The notes: generated by a model not told the origin, from the sequence alone. Shown: positions 16,929-24,822, counted from the stretch's first letter. The stretch: DNA of 64,000 bases from Caulobacter sp. SL161 (GCF_026672375.1 NZ_JAPPRA010000001.1:2790001-2854000); one strand, 5' to 3'. Numbers and translations are program-made.

Positions 16929-17395
16929 CCCTGATCGAAGAGATCGCCGCGTTGCTGAAGGCGCGGGGCGAAACCATCGCCGTGTCCGAATCCTCCACCG
17001 GCGGATTGATCTCGGCCGCCCTGCTCAGCGTCGGCGGCGCTTCGGCGTACTATCGCGGCGGCGCGATCGTCTACACGCCCAAGGCGCGCGCCGCGCTGAT
17101 GGGGGTGACCAAGGACGAGATGGGCGAGATGCGCTCGGCCAGCGAGCCCTACGCCCGGTTCATGGCGCGCACCGTGCGCGAGCGCATGGCCTCCACCTGG
17201 GGCTTGGCCGAGACCGGCGCGACCGGCCCGTCCGGCAACGCCTATGGCGACGCCGCTGGCCATTGCTGCCTCGCCTTATCCGGTCCCGTGGATATGAGCC
17301 TGGTGATCGAGACGGGTCACGGTGATCGCGCCGCCAATATGGCGGCCTTCCGCGACGCGGCGCTGAAGCTCCTGCTCGAAGCGTTGAAGTCCTAG
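16925..17395 (+). CDS. CinA C-terminal-type amidohydrolase (NMN deamidase-like)
   Basis: A 156-residue stand-alone CinA C-terminal domain, the family with nicotinamide mononucleotide deamidase activity (PncC). The signature [28 protein letters not shown] covers about residues 19-46, and [11 protein letters not shown] follows near 100. It starts with GTG overlapping the miaA stop. The full-length CinA N-terminal MoCF-like domain is absent. It is likely cytosolic and involved in pyridine nucleotide salvage. Confidence 0.87.
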   Translation: MTLIEEIAALLKARGETIAVSESSTGGLISAALLSVGGASAYYRGGAIVYTPKARAALMGVTKDEMGEMRSASEPYARFMARTVRERMASTWGLAETGATGPSGNAYGDAAGHCCLALSGPVDMSLVIETGHGDRAANMAAFRDAALKLLLEALKS

Positions 17396-17544
17396 CTTCG
17401 CGAGCCTCCCCTCCCGATCAACGTTTCGCACCGATCAGAGGAGGTTCCAGCGAGAAAAATCGCCGCGCCAGGCACCGTCGCGCCGCCGCATTTCGCGACG
17501 ACCGCACTGGCGGGTGAAACCTGCCCTTCGGACGGGCTGATCCT

Positions 17545-17581
17545 GGCAAGGTCACACCGCCAGAAAAGGCACAACCTTGCC
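17545..17581 (+). promoter_or_regulatory. inverted repeat and -35-like element upstream of the ilv leader
   Basis: Eight-base arms GGCAAGGT (17545-17552) and ACCTTGCC (17574-17581) lie just upstream of TTGACGC at 17594-17600, a good match to the Caulobacter housekeeping -35. The -10 is weak (GCATGTCA at about 17611). The dyad could be an operator for an amino-acid-responsive regulator. This is inferred from position. Confidence 0.4.
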
Positions 17582-17649
17582 GCAAAGAGCGCCTTGACGC
17601 CCCATCTTACGCATGTCATGACCCTTTCCGTAGCTTTGGAGCAAGACTC

Positions 17650-17697
17650 GTGCGCAAAACCATGATCGTACTTATGGAGCGGCCGTTCGCGGGGTGA
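17650..17697 (+). CDS. ilv leader peptide
   Basis: A 15-codon ORF starting GTG reads MRKTMIVLMERPFAG, preceded by GGAG about 9 bases upstream. An internal ATG (17662) would give MIVLMERPFAG. The Ile-Val-Leu triplet (ATC GTA CTT) is what an attenuator controlled by branched-chain aminoacyl-tRNA needs. The ORF ends 34 bases before a terminator hairpin that precedes ilvB. Confidence 0.72.
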   Translation: MRKTMIVLMERPFAG

Positions 17698-17760
17698 CCT
17701 CGAAGTCACGTCGTAGCTCGGTCGCGCGCGCAAAGGTCCTTCGGGACCTTTTTTCTTTTC
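17694..17760 (+). terminator. ilvBN attenuator (pause hairpin and terminator)
   Basis: A first stem GTGAC/GTCAC (17694-17709) begins at the leader stop codon. The terminator AAAGGTCC-TTCG-GGACCTTT (17732-17751) is followed by TTTCTTTT. GACCT in the first stem (17696-17700) can instead pair with AGGTC of the terminator arm (17734-17738), giving a possible antiterminator. Attenuation of ilvBN has, to my recollection, been reported for C. crescentus. Confidence 0.78.
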
Positions 17761-17801
17761 CAGCCCCTTCTTCCGCCTAATCCCTCCACCCGGATCGTCC
17801 C

Positions 17802-19607
17802 ATGACCGCCCACCAGACCATCGAGAGCCAAGCTCCGACCGACACCGCCGATCGCGCCATGACCGGCGCCGAGATCGTGGTTCGCGGTCTCGTGGACCAA
17901 GGAGTCGAGGTGCTGTTCGGCTATCCGGGCGGCGCGGTCCTGCCGATCTATGACGCGCTGTTCCACGAGCCGCGCCTGCAGCACATTCTGGTCCGCCACG
18001 AGCAGGGCGCGGCGCACGCGGCCGAGGGCTATGCGCGCTCGTCGGGCAAGCCAGGCGTGGTCCTGGTCACCTCGGGCCCCGGCGCGACCAACGCCATCAC
18101 CGGCATTATGGACGCCCTGATGGACTCGATCCCGATGGTCGTCATCACCGGCCAGGTTCCGACGCACCTGATCGGCACCGACGCCTTCCAGGAAGCCGAT
18201 ACGGTCGGCATGACCCGCTCGTGCACCAAGCACAACTATCTGGTCAAAGACGTCCGCGACCTTCCGCAGATCATCCACGAGGCGTTCAAGATCGCCACCA
18301 CCGGCCGTCCGGGGCCTGTGCTGATCGACATCCCCAAGGACGTCCAGTTCGCCAAGGGCGAGTACTTCGGTCCCGGCGAGGTCGCCTCGACCCACGCCTA
18401 TGCGCCGCGCACCAAGGGCGACGCGGGCCGGATCGCCGAGGCGGCCAGGATGATCGCCCAGGCGCGTCGGCCGATCTTCTACACCGGCGGCGGCGTCATC
18501 AATGCCGGTCCCAAGGCCAGCGCGGCCCTGCGCGAGTTCGCCGCCCTCACCGGCGCGCCGGTCACCTCTACGCTGATGGGCCTGGGCGCCTTCCCGGCGG
18601 CGGATCCGGCGTGGCTGGGCATGCTGGGCATGCACGGCACGTTCGAGGCCAACAACGCGATGCACGACTGCGACGTGATGATCTGCGTCGGGGCGCGGTT
18701 CGACGACCGGGTCACCGGGCGCCTCGACGCCTTCTCGCCGGGCAGCAAGAAGATCCACATCGATATCGACCCTTCGTCGATCAACAAGAACGTCCGCGTC
18801 GATCTGCCCATCGTCGGCGACGCCGGCTCGGTCCTGGAAGACCTGATCGCCGCCTGGAAGGCCGCGAACCTGCAGCCCAACAAGACCGCCCTGACGGACT
18901 GGTGGGCGCAGATCGACCAATGGCGCGCTCGCCAGTGCCTAGCCTACAAGCGCTCGGATTCGGTCATCAAGCCGCAGTACGCCATCGAGCGCCTGTACGA
19001 ACTGACCAAGGACAAGGACGTCTACATCACCACCGAAGTCGGCCAGCACCAGATGTGGGCCGCGCAGTTCTTCCGCTTCGAACAGCCGAACCGCTGGATG
19101 ACCTCCGGCGGTCTCGGCACCATGGGCTATGGCCTGCCCGCAGCCCTGGGCGTGCAACTGGCGCATCCGAACAGCCTGGTCGTCGACATCGCCGGCGAGG
19201 CTTCGATCCAGATGTGCATCCAGGAGCTGTCGACGGCGATCCAGTTCGATCTGCCGGTCAAGATCTTCATCCTGAACAACGAGTGGATGGGCATGGTGCG
19301 CCAATGGCAGCAGCTGCTACACGGCGAGCGCTACAGCCACTCCTACTCCGACAGCCTGCCCGACTTCGTGAAACTGGCCGAGGCCTATGGCGCGGTCGGC
19401 ATCCGCTGCGACAACCCCGCAGAGCTGGACGGCAAGATCCTGGAGATGATCAACAGCGACAAGCCGGTGATCTTCGACTGCCGCGTCGAGAAGCACGAGA
19501 ACTGCCTGCCGATGATCCCGTCGGGCAAGGCGCACAACGAAATGATCATGGGCGAGGTCGAGGATATCGGCAACGTCATCGGCGAGGACGGCGCGGGACT
19601 GGTCTAA
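17802..19607 (+). CDS. ilvB: acetolactate synthase, large (catalytic) subunit
   Basis: A 601-residue ThDP enzyme that condenses pyruvate to acetolactate, or with 2-oxobutyrate to acetohydroxybutyrate. It has the catalytic Glu in VRHEQGAAHAAEGYAR (N-terminal PYR domain), GPGATNAITG, the FAD-binding middle domain (CVGARFDDRVTGRL), and the C-terminal PP domain with GLGTMGYGLPAA. The metal-binding motif reads AGEAS ... NNEW, so the usual Asp of GD(G/A)S is Glu. A 20-residue N-terminal lead precedes the conserved part. It is controlled by the upstream attenuator and paired with ilvN 42 bases downstream. Confidence 0.96.
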   Translation: MTAHQTIESQAPTDTADRAMTGAEIVVRGLVDQGVEVLFGYPGGAVLPIYDALFHEPRLQHILVRHEQGAAHAAEGYARSSGKPGVVLVTSGPGATNAITGIMDALMDSIPMVVITGQVPTHLIGTDAFQEADTVGMTRSCTKHNYLVKDVRDLPQIIHEAFKIATTGRPGPVLIDIPKDVQFAKGEYFGPGEVASTHAYAPRTKGDAGRIAEAARMIAQARRPIFYTGGGVINAGPKASAALREFAALTGAPVTSTLMGLGAFPAADPAWLGMLGMHGTFEANNAMHDCDVMICVGARFDDRVTGRLDAFSPGSKKIHIDIDPSSINKNVRVDLPIVGDAGSVLEDLIAAWKAANLQPNKTALTDWWAQIDQWRARQCLAYKRSDSVIKPQYAIERLYELTKDKDVYITTEVGQHQMWAAQFFRFEQPNRWMTSGGLGTMGYGLPAALGVQLAHPNSLVVDIAGEASIQMCIQELSTAIQFDLPVKIFILNNEWMGMVRQWQQLLHGERYSHSYSDSLPDFVKLAEAYGAVGIRCDNPAELDGKILEMINSDKPVIFDCRVEKHENCLPMIPSGKAHNEMIMGEVEDIGNVIGEDGAGLV

Positions 19608-19649
19608 GCCCCCTCGCCCTTCCGCAACCCTTTGGCTTAGAAGCGATCC

Positions 19650-20207
19650 ATGACCGCCAACGTCCAACCCGCCCCCGCCTCGGCCTACGACCTTAGCCCC
19701 AAGGACCAGGCCGAACAGTCCGCCACCTTCGCCCTCCTCGTCGACAACGAGCCCGGCGTGCTGCACCGCGTGGTCGGACTGTTCGCCGCGCGGGGGTACA
19801 ACATCGAAAGCCTCACCGTCGCCGAGACGGACCGCAAGGCGCACACCAGCCGTATCACCGTGGTCACCCGCGGCACCCGCCATGTGCTGGACCAGATCGA
19901 GGCCCAGCTGAACAAGGTGGTGAACGTGCGCCGCGTTCACGACGTCACCCGCGACCCCAACGGGGTCGAGCGTGAGCTGGCCCTGGTGAAAGTGCGCGGC
20001 TCGGGCGTCGATCGCGTCGAGGCCCTGCGCATCGCCGAAATCTTCCGCGCCAAGCCGGTCGACACCACGCTGGAGAGCTTTGTGTTCGAGATCTCGGGCG
20101 CCCCGTCCAAGATCGACAAGTTCCTCGATCTGATGCGCCCGCTGGGCCTGGTGGAGCTGTCTCGCACCGGCGTCCTGTCCATCGAGCGCGGCTTCGAAGG
20201 CATGTAG
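19650..20207 (+). CDS. ilvN: acetolactate synthase, small regulatory subunit
   Basis: A 185-residue regulatory partner of IlvB. The N-terminal ACT domain (about 25-100) shows LVDNEPGVLHRVVGLFAARGYNIESL, the site where valine feedback is sensed in the family. The C-terminal domain follows (ALRIAEIFRAKPVD ... FEISGAPSKIDKFLDLM). The roughly 20 N-terminal residues before the ACT domain are less conserved. It is the last gene of the ilv operon. Confidence 0.95.
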   Translation: MTANVQPAPASAYDLSPKDQAEQSATFALLVDNEPGVLHRVVGLFAARGYNIESLTVAETDRKAHTSRITVVTRGTRHVLDQIEAQLNKVVNVRRVHDVTRDPNGVERELALVKVRGSGVDRVEALRIAEIFRAKPVDTTLESFVFEISGAPSKIDKFLDLMRPLGLVELSRTGVLSIERGFEGM

Positions 20208-20246
20208 CCGAGGGCGGCTGGGGAGAAACCGCCCCGCGCCCTTCCC

Positions 20247-20271
20247 TTGGCGGGATGGAGTCCCTATATTC
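20247..20271 (+). promoter_or_regulatory. probable sigma-73 promoter of ssrA
   Basis: TTGGCGG (20247-20253) and CCTATATTC (20263-20271) have the spacing of the Caulobacter housekeeping promoter (TTGACGS, 10-14 bases, GCTANAWC). They lie just ahead of the tmRNA acceptor segment. Confidence 0.6.
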
Positions 20272-20275
20272 ACTG

Positions 20276-20564
20276 GGTCCGGCTTCGGCCGAACTATGGG
20301 GATAAACGCGCACGTAATAAGCGGACTGGACCCGGGTGCGATTCCCGGCGGCTCCACCAAATCTCTCCCAAGTTATCATGGGACTGCATGGGGCCGATCA
20401 GCATCGACAGACGTGTAAAGGTGTATGCTTTCTCTCGGCTTGGCCCACCGTTTCGGGCCTTTATCTAAATGCGAACGATAACTTCGCTGAAGAGTTCGCC
20501 GTCGCTGCGTAATGCGGTGCAGGTGAATTCGCCTCTTAAGTCCTAGGGGTTCAGATCCCTAGGC
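20276..20564 (+). ncRNA. ssrA: transfer-messenger RNA, circularly permuted two-piece form
   Basis: The acceptor segment comes first. Its T arm CCGGG-TGCGATT-CCCGG (20332-20348) is followed by acceptor strand GGCTCC (20350-20355), discriminator A and encoded CCA ending at 20359. The coding segment starts at 20390 with GGGGCC, which pairs with that acceptor strand (one G-U pair). The roughly 30 bases between would be removed. The tag reading frame is GCG AAC GAT ... GCG TAA. The 5-prime end of the acceptor piece and the 3-prime end of the coding piece are approximate. The last hairpin, CCTAGGG/CCCTAGG (20542-20563), may mark the 3-prime end. The product rescues stalled ribosomes. Confidence 0.96.
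20471..20512 (+). other. tmRNA tag-peptide reading frame
   Basis: It encodes ANDNFAEEFAVAA then TAA. With the tRNA-borne Ala the full tag is the published Caulobacter AANDNFAEEFAVAA. The terminal AVAA is the ClpX-type recognition end, and the N-terminal AANDNFAEE part is the SspB-binding region. Confidence 0.97.
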
Positions 20565-20574
20565 GGGGCCCGGA

Positions 20575-20787
20575 GGGAGCCTGCCAACAGAATCCCTCCA
20601 CCTTCTCCCGACATTGCCGAGGCTCCCTCCTCTTGCTTCTTGAGGACATGGGGGAGCCTGCCAACAGAATCCCTCCACCTTCTCCCGACATTGCCGAGGC
20701 TCCCTCCTCTTGCTTCTTGAGGACATGGGGGAGCCTGCCAACAGAATCCCTCCACCTTGCCCTTCCCCGACATCGCTGAGGAATCCC
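20575..20787. repeat. 77-bp tandem repeat, about 2.7 copies
   Basis: Copies begin at 20575, 20652 and 20729. The first two are near-identical over 77 bp and the third diverges after about 45 bases. Each unit carries GGGAGCC near its start and GGCTCCC about 40 bases later, so hairpins can form within or between units. It lies between ssrA and sspB with no coding role evident. Confidence 0.9.
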
Positions 20788-20864
20788 GCGACGCCTGCTT
20801 TGCGCGTGGCGCGTGACGCGCTAGGCTTGGAATCTCGTTTTCAGTTCGAAGTTTCACGCCGAGC

Positions 20865-21353
20865 ATGTCCCAGACCGAACCGCCCGAAGACCTCATGCAA
20901 TACGAGGCCATGGCCCAGGACGCCCTTCGCGGCGTGGTCAAGGCGGCCCTGAAAAAGGCCGCCGCGCCGGGCGGCCTGCCCGAACCTCACCACCTCTACA
21001 TCACCTTCAAGACGAAGGCGGCGGGCGTGTCGGGTCCGCAGGATCTGCTGTCGAAATATCCGGACGAGATGACGATCGTCCTGCAGCATCAGTACTGGGA
21101 CCTGGCGCCCGGCGAGACCTTCTTCTCGGTCACCCTGAAGTTCGGCGGCCAGCCCAAGCGCCTTTCGGTGCCCTACGCGGCGCTCACGCGCTTCTATGAT
21201 CCGTCGGTTCAGTTCGCCCTGCAGTTCTCGGCGCCGGAAATCATCGAGGACGAGCCCGAGCCGGATCCGGAGCCCGAAGAGAAGGCGACCACCGGCGCGT
21301 CAGGCGACGAAGGCCCAAAGATCGTCTCCCTGGACCAGTTCCGCAAGAAATGA
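20865..21353 (+). CDS. sspB: SspB-type ClpXP adaptor for ssrA-tagged proteins
   Basis: A 162-residue alphaproteobacterial SspB (SspB-alpha type). The substrate-binding domain (about 10-130) contains HHLYITFKTKAAGVSGPQDLLSKYPDEMTIVLQHQYWDL, followed by a flexible acidic linker rich in Glu/Pro. A short C-terminal motif KIVSLDQFRKK matches the ClpX-binding (XB) tail of SspB proteins. It tethers ssrA-tagged proteins to ClpXP. Its position 300 bp after ssrA makes a rescue-and-degradation module. The stop overlaps the next thioesterase gene by 4 bp. Confidence 0.92.
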   Translation: MSQTEPPEDLMQYEAMAQDALRGVVKAALKKAAAPGGLPEPHHLYITFKTKAAGVSGPQDLLSKYPDEMTIVLQHQYWDLAPGETFFSVTLKFGGQPKRLSVPYAALTRFYDPSVQFALQFSAPEIIEDEPEPDPEPEEKATTGASGDEGPKIVSLDQFRKK

Positions 21354-21823
21354 GCGACATCGCCTCGGACGCGCCGGAAACCTTGACGGACGAGGCGATC
21401 CTCGCCCGCTTCCGCGCGTCCAAGCGACAGCCGACAGGCTCCCAGACCCTGGGCTTTGAACTGCTGGCGGTCCGGCAGGCCGATCGCGAGGTTGAAGTCG
21501 GCTTCACCGCGCGCGCTGATCTACTCTGCAACCCCATGGGCCAGATCCAGGGCGGCTATGTCTGCGCCATGCTGGATGAGTGCATGTCGGTCGCGGGCAT
21601 GATCACGTCCGGCATGACCCACGTGGTTCCGACCCTGGAGATGAAGACCAGCTTCCTGCGGCCCGCCATGCCGGGAAGCCTGCGCGGGATCGGCCGCGTG
21701 GTGAAGTGGGGGCGCACGATCTGCTTCATGGAGGGCGAGCTCTACGACGCCGAAGGTCGGCTTCTGGCCAAGTCCACCGGCACGGCGATTCCCACCCCCT
21801 TCGCCAACTTCAAGAAGACGTAG
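21350..21823 (+). CDS. PaaI-family thioesterase
   Basis: A 157-residue hotdog-fold acyl-CoA thioesterase. The motif NPMGQIQGGYVCAMLDECMS replaces the common HGG with QGG. Next comes VPTLEMKTSFLRPAMPGSLRGIGRVVKWGRTICFMEGELYD, the second half of the fold. It overlaps sspB by 4 bp, so it is co-translated with it, although no functional link to proteolysis is evident. Substrate unknown. Confidence 0.85.
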   Translation: MSDIASDAPETLTDEAILARFRASKRQPTGSQTLGFELLAVRQADREVEVGFTARADLLCNPMGQIQGGYVCAMLDECMSVAGMITSGMTHVVPTLEMKTSFLRPAMPGSLRGIGRVVKWGRTICFMEGELYDAEGRLLAKSTGTAIPTPFANFKKT

Positions 21824-21830
21824 GCGGACG

Positions 21831-22604
21831 ATGCGGAGAGCAGCGGCGGTCATCGGACTTCTGGTTTTGCTCTTCTCGCCCGCCACGGCGGCGCTCGCCG
21901 GCGGGCCGTTCTCAAACTGGAACGCGGTCGTCATCGCGGGCGACTTTCAGGCGCATTCGGGCGGCCACACCGAAGCCTTTGACAATGCTCGCCGAGACGT
22001 CACCAAGGCCCTGGTCGGCATGGGCTTTGAGACCTCTGGGATCCAGCAGTTCTCCGTCCGTCCCGAACGCTACCCGTCGGACGCGCCAAGCCGCTCGGAA
22101 GCCCGGACGATCTATGAGGCGCTTCGAACCAGGGGCGAGACCGCCAAGGCGGGCTGCCTCTTCTACATCAGCACCCACGGCAGCCCCGAAGGGGTGATTC
22201 TCGGCAAGCAGTTGCTCCGCCCCCACCTGCTGGCGGCGATGCTGAATGACGCCTGTCCCGCGCGGCCCAGCGTGGTGGTGATCTCCGCCTGTTTTTCAGG
22301 CGTCTTCATCCCGCCGTTGCAAAGACCTGACCGACTGATCCTGACGGCGGCACGGCCCGATCGCGCCTCGTTCGGCTGTGGCGAGAGCGACAAGTATCCG
22401 TTCTTCGACGACTGCTTTCTGTCGGCCGCGCCCCACGCCCGCGACTTCGCCAACCTGGGCGCGGGTATACAGGCCTGCGTCGCGCGCAAGGAAAAGGAGA
22501 CCGGCGCCGAACCGGCTTCCGAACCTCAGATCTGGGTTGGTCCTGCGCTGCGCCCCATGCTTCCGCTGTACGCCTTCAACCGAACGCCGACAAAGGCGCC
22601 GTAA
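21831..22604 (+). CDS. C13-family (legumain/caspase-like) cysteine peptidase, secreted
   Basis: A 257-residue protein with a signal peptide at about 1-24 (FSPATAALA). The catalytic dyad of clan CD is visible: His in CLFYISTHGSPEG (about 121) and Cys in VVVISACFSGVF (about 163). The flanking hydrophobic strands match peptidase family C13. It probably acts in the periplasm or is anchored there. It lies 8 bases after the thioesterase and so may share its transcript. Cleavage specificity cannot be inferred. Confidence 0.85.
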   Translation: MRRAAAVIGLLVLLFSPATAALAGGPFSNWNAVVIAGDFQAHSGGHTEAFDNARRDVTKALVGMGFETSGIQQFSVRPERYPSDAPSRSEARTIYEALRTRGETAKAGCLFYISTHGSPEGVILGKQLLRPHLLAAMLNDACPARPSVVVISACFSGVFIPPLQRPDRLILTAARPDRASFGCGESDKYPFFDDCFLSAAPHARDFANLGAGIQACVARKEKETGAEPASEPQIWVGPALRPMLPLYAFNRTPTKAP

Positions 22605-22683
22605 GCCCGCGATCGCGGTTTGACCCCAGCGAGGAGCGCGCTACACAAACCCTAGAAGTTTCCGCTTCACCCAGGGGACATCT

Positions 22684-24822
22684 TTGACGTCGCGCGCTTC
22701 GCTCGCGGCCGCCTTTTCGGCGGCCATGCTCGCCCTATGCTCGGCTTTCGGACCGGAGGCGCGAGCACAGGATGCCTCTTCGGGCGCACCACCGTCCGCC
22801 GCTGCGCCTCCGGAAACGACTGTCCGTCCGTACACCAGCCTGCGCCAGCGGCGTGCGCGCGCCCAACGTCCCGCAGCGCTCACACCGACAGCGTCGAGGC
22901 CGGCGGCTGTCGCGGCCGCGACGCCGGCGCCCGTGTCTCCGCCCGCACCCGGCGTCACACCGCTGCCACGCCCCGACCTGGAGGCCTTCGTGGACGGGGT
23001 GGTGCAGCGCGCCATGACCCGAGACCATATCGCCGGCGTAACCCTGTCAGTCGTCCAGAACGGCCAGGTCGTGCTCAAGAAGGGCTACGGCTTCTCCAAC
23101 CTGGGGCAACGCAAACGGGTCGATCCCGACAAGACCCTGTTCCGGGTGGCTTCGATCTCGAAGACCTTCACCTGGATCACCTTGATGAACGAGATCGAGG
23201 CCGGACGCATGCGCCTCGACGGTCCCGTCAATCTGTATCTGCCCGAACCGCTGCAAGTGAAGGATCAGGGCAAGAAGACCCAAATCCGCCTGCGCGACCT
23301 GATGACTCACACCTCCGGCTTTGAGGATCGCGCCCTTGGGCAGCTCTTCGAGCGCGATCCCAACCGCGTCCGTCCCCTCTATGACTATCTTCGCCAGGAA
23401 AGGCCGCGTCGTGTCCGCGAGCCGGGCCTGCTGCCCACCTATTCCAACTACGGCGCCGCCCTGGCGGGAGCGGCCGTCTCCAACGTGACCGGCAAGCCAT
23501 TCGAGCAACTGGTCAGCGAGGAAATCATCATCCCCGCGGGCCTGACCCGCACCACGTTCCGGGAAGCGCGTCCCTGGCGCGACGACTTGCCCGCACCGAT
23601 GGCGGAAACCCTGGCCGCCGATCTCTCGGACGCCTTTTCCTGGACCGCGATGGGCTGGAAAACCCAGCCGCGCGAATTTATGGGTCAGGTCGCCCCGGCC
23701 GCCTCGGCCTCCAGCACGGCCAGCGACATGGCGCGCTACATGACGCTGCTGCTGAACGGCGGGACGATCGACGGCAAAACCATCTTCTCGCCCCGGACCG
23801 CGCAAGCGTTCCGTTCGCCCATGTATCGGCCCGCGTCGGACGCGGCAGGCTGGAACGCCGGCTTTCAGGACGTCCCTCTGCCGGGCGGACGCCGGGGCTT
23901 TGGACACCAGGGCGCCACCCTGTACTTCCATTCCAACCTGGTGATCGTTCCCGACCTGAACCTAGGGATCTTCGTGTCGGTCAACACCGATAGCGGGGCT
24001 AACCTGCCCGCGACACTGCCGGCGACCATCGTGGAACACTTCTACGCCCCGGCGCAGGCCCTGCCGACCGCCAGTTCCCTGACCTACGAACAGGCCAGAC
24101 TCTATGAAGGCGACTACCTGACCACGCGGCGGGCCTATGGCGGACTGGAAGGCTTCACCAACCGGCTGATCGGTCGCGCCCAGGTGCGCGCCACGCCGGA
24201 GGGCCGCCTTTCCGTCACCGACGGTGGCGTCACCACGCTGTTCAACGGCACGGCACGCCCTGGCGTGTTCAAGGCTGTGGAAGGGCCGTTGACGCTCGTT
24301 TTCGACAGCAATGGTGATCGACCGTCCCGCTTCTATGCCGCGCGAGGCTTTTCCACCTTCGAGCGGATTGGGTTCCTGCACTCAGCCGCCTTGCTGTCCT
24401 GGACGGTCACCATCGCGGGACTGGCCTGCGTGATCACGATCCTGGGCGCGATGTTCCGGAACCGCCGCGAGGCGCGACAGACGCCCGTCCAGGCCCGGGC
24501 GGGTCAGATGCAAGTGATGCAGGCCGTGCTCTGGCTGATTTCAGGCGGCTGCATGGCGGTGTTCACGGCCAAGGCGACGGACCAGACCACAGTGTTCTTC
24601 GGCTGGCCTAGCGGCTGGCTGCTCAGCGGTTCGGCCTGCGCGCTCGTCGCTGCGGCGCTCGGCGTCCTGACCCTGGGCCTATTGCCGATGGTGTGGCGCG
24701 GCGGCCGTCGCGTGGACAGCTGGAGCGATGGCCGCAAGGTCGCCTTCACCTTCACCGCTCTGTTGCTGGCGTTCCTGAGCGTGCTTCTGGCCCTGTGGGG
24801 TTACCTGCTGCCCTGGAGCTGA
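22684..24822 (+). CDS. class C beta-lactamase-type serine hydrolase with C-terminal membrane domain
   Basis: A 712-residue protein. The TTG start is supported by AGGGGA upstream and by an immediate signal peptide (ASLAAAFSAAMLALCSAFGPEARAQ). The beta-lactamase fold (about 95-450) has SxxK in VASISKTF, YxN in TYSNYGA, and an HxG triad in GHQGAT. A middle beta-rich domain follows (about 460-560). The C-terminal part has four TM segments (about 565-590, 610-630, 640-670, 690-710). This layout resembles penicillin-binding-like D-aminopeptidases or esterases of the Pab87/FmtA type. Peptidoglycan or D-peptide hydrolysis is possible; true beta-lactam resistance is unproven. Confidence 0.85.
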   Translation: MTSRASLAAAFSAAMLALCSAFGPEARAQDASSGAPPSAAAPPETTVRPYTSLRQRRARAQRPAALTPTASRPAAVAAATPAPVSPPAPGVTPLPRPDLEAFVDGVVQRAMTRDHIAGVTLSVVQNGQVVLKKGYGFSNLGQRKRVDPDKTLFRVASISKTFTWITLMNEIEAGRMRLDGPVNLYLPEPLQVKDQGKKTQIRLRDLMTHTSGFEDRALGQLFERDPNRVRPLYDYLRQERPRRVREPGLLPTYSNYGAALAGAAVSNVTGKPFEQLVSEEIIIPAGLTRTTFREARPWRDDLPAPMAETLAADLSDAFSWTAMGWKTQPREFMGQVAPAASASSTASDMARYMTLLLNGGTIDGKTIFSPRTAQAFRSPMYRPASDAAGWNAGFQDVPLPGGRRGFGHQGATLYFHSNLVIVPDLNLGIFVSVNTDSGANLPATLPATIVEHFYAPAQALPTASSLTYEQARLYEGDYLTTRRAYGGLEGFTNRLIGRAQVRATPEGRLSVTDGGVTTLFNGTARPGVFKAVEGPLTLVFDSNGDRPSRFYAARGFSTFERIGFLHSAALLSWTVTIAGLACVITILGAMFRNRREARQTPVQARAGQMQVMQAVLWLISGGCMAVFTAKATDQTTVFFGWPSGWLLSGSACALVAAALGVLTLGLLPMVWRGGRRVDSWSDGRKVAFTFTALLLAFLSVLLALWGYLLPWS

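Noticed and set aside
18221-19696. A 491-residue open frame in +2 over ilvB
   Set aside because: It is a high-GC shadow rich in Arg/Gly/His/Pro, while the overlapping IlvB is unambiguous.
20575-20787. CRISPR-like array
   Set aside because: The 77-bp units are directly adjacent, with no spacers and no cas genes.
22684-24822. A true class C beta-lactamase
   Set aside because: The membrane domain and extra middle domain fit the wider serine-hydrolase family, so resistance cannot be claimed.
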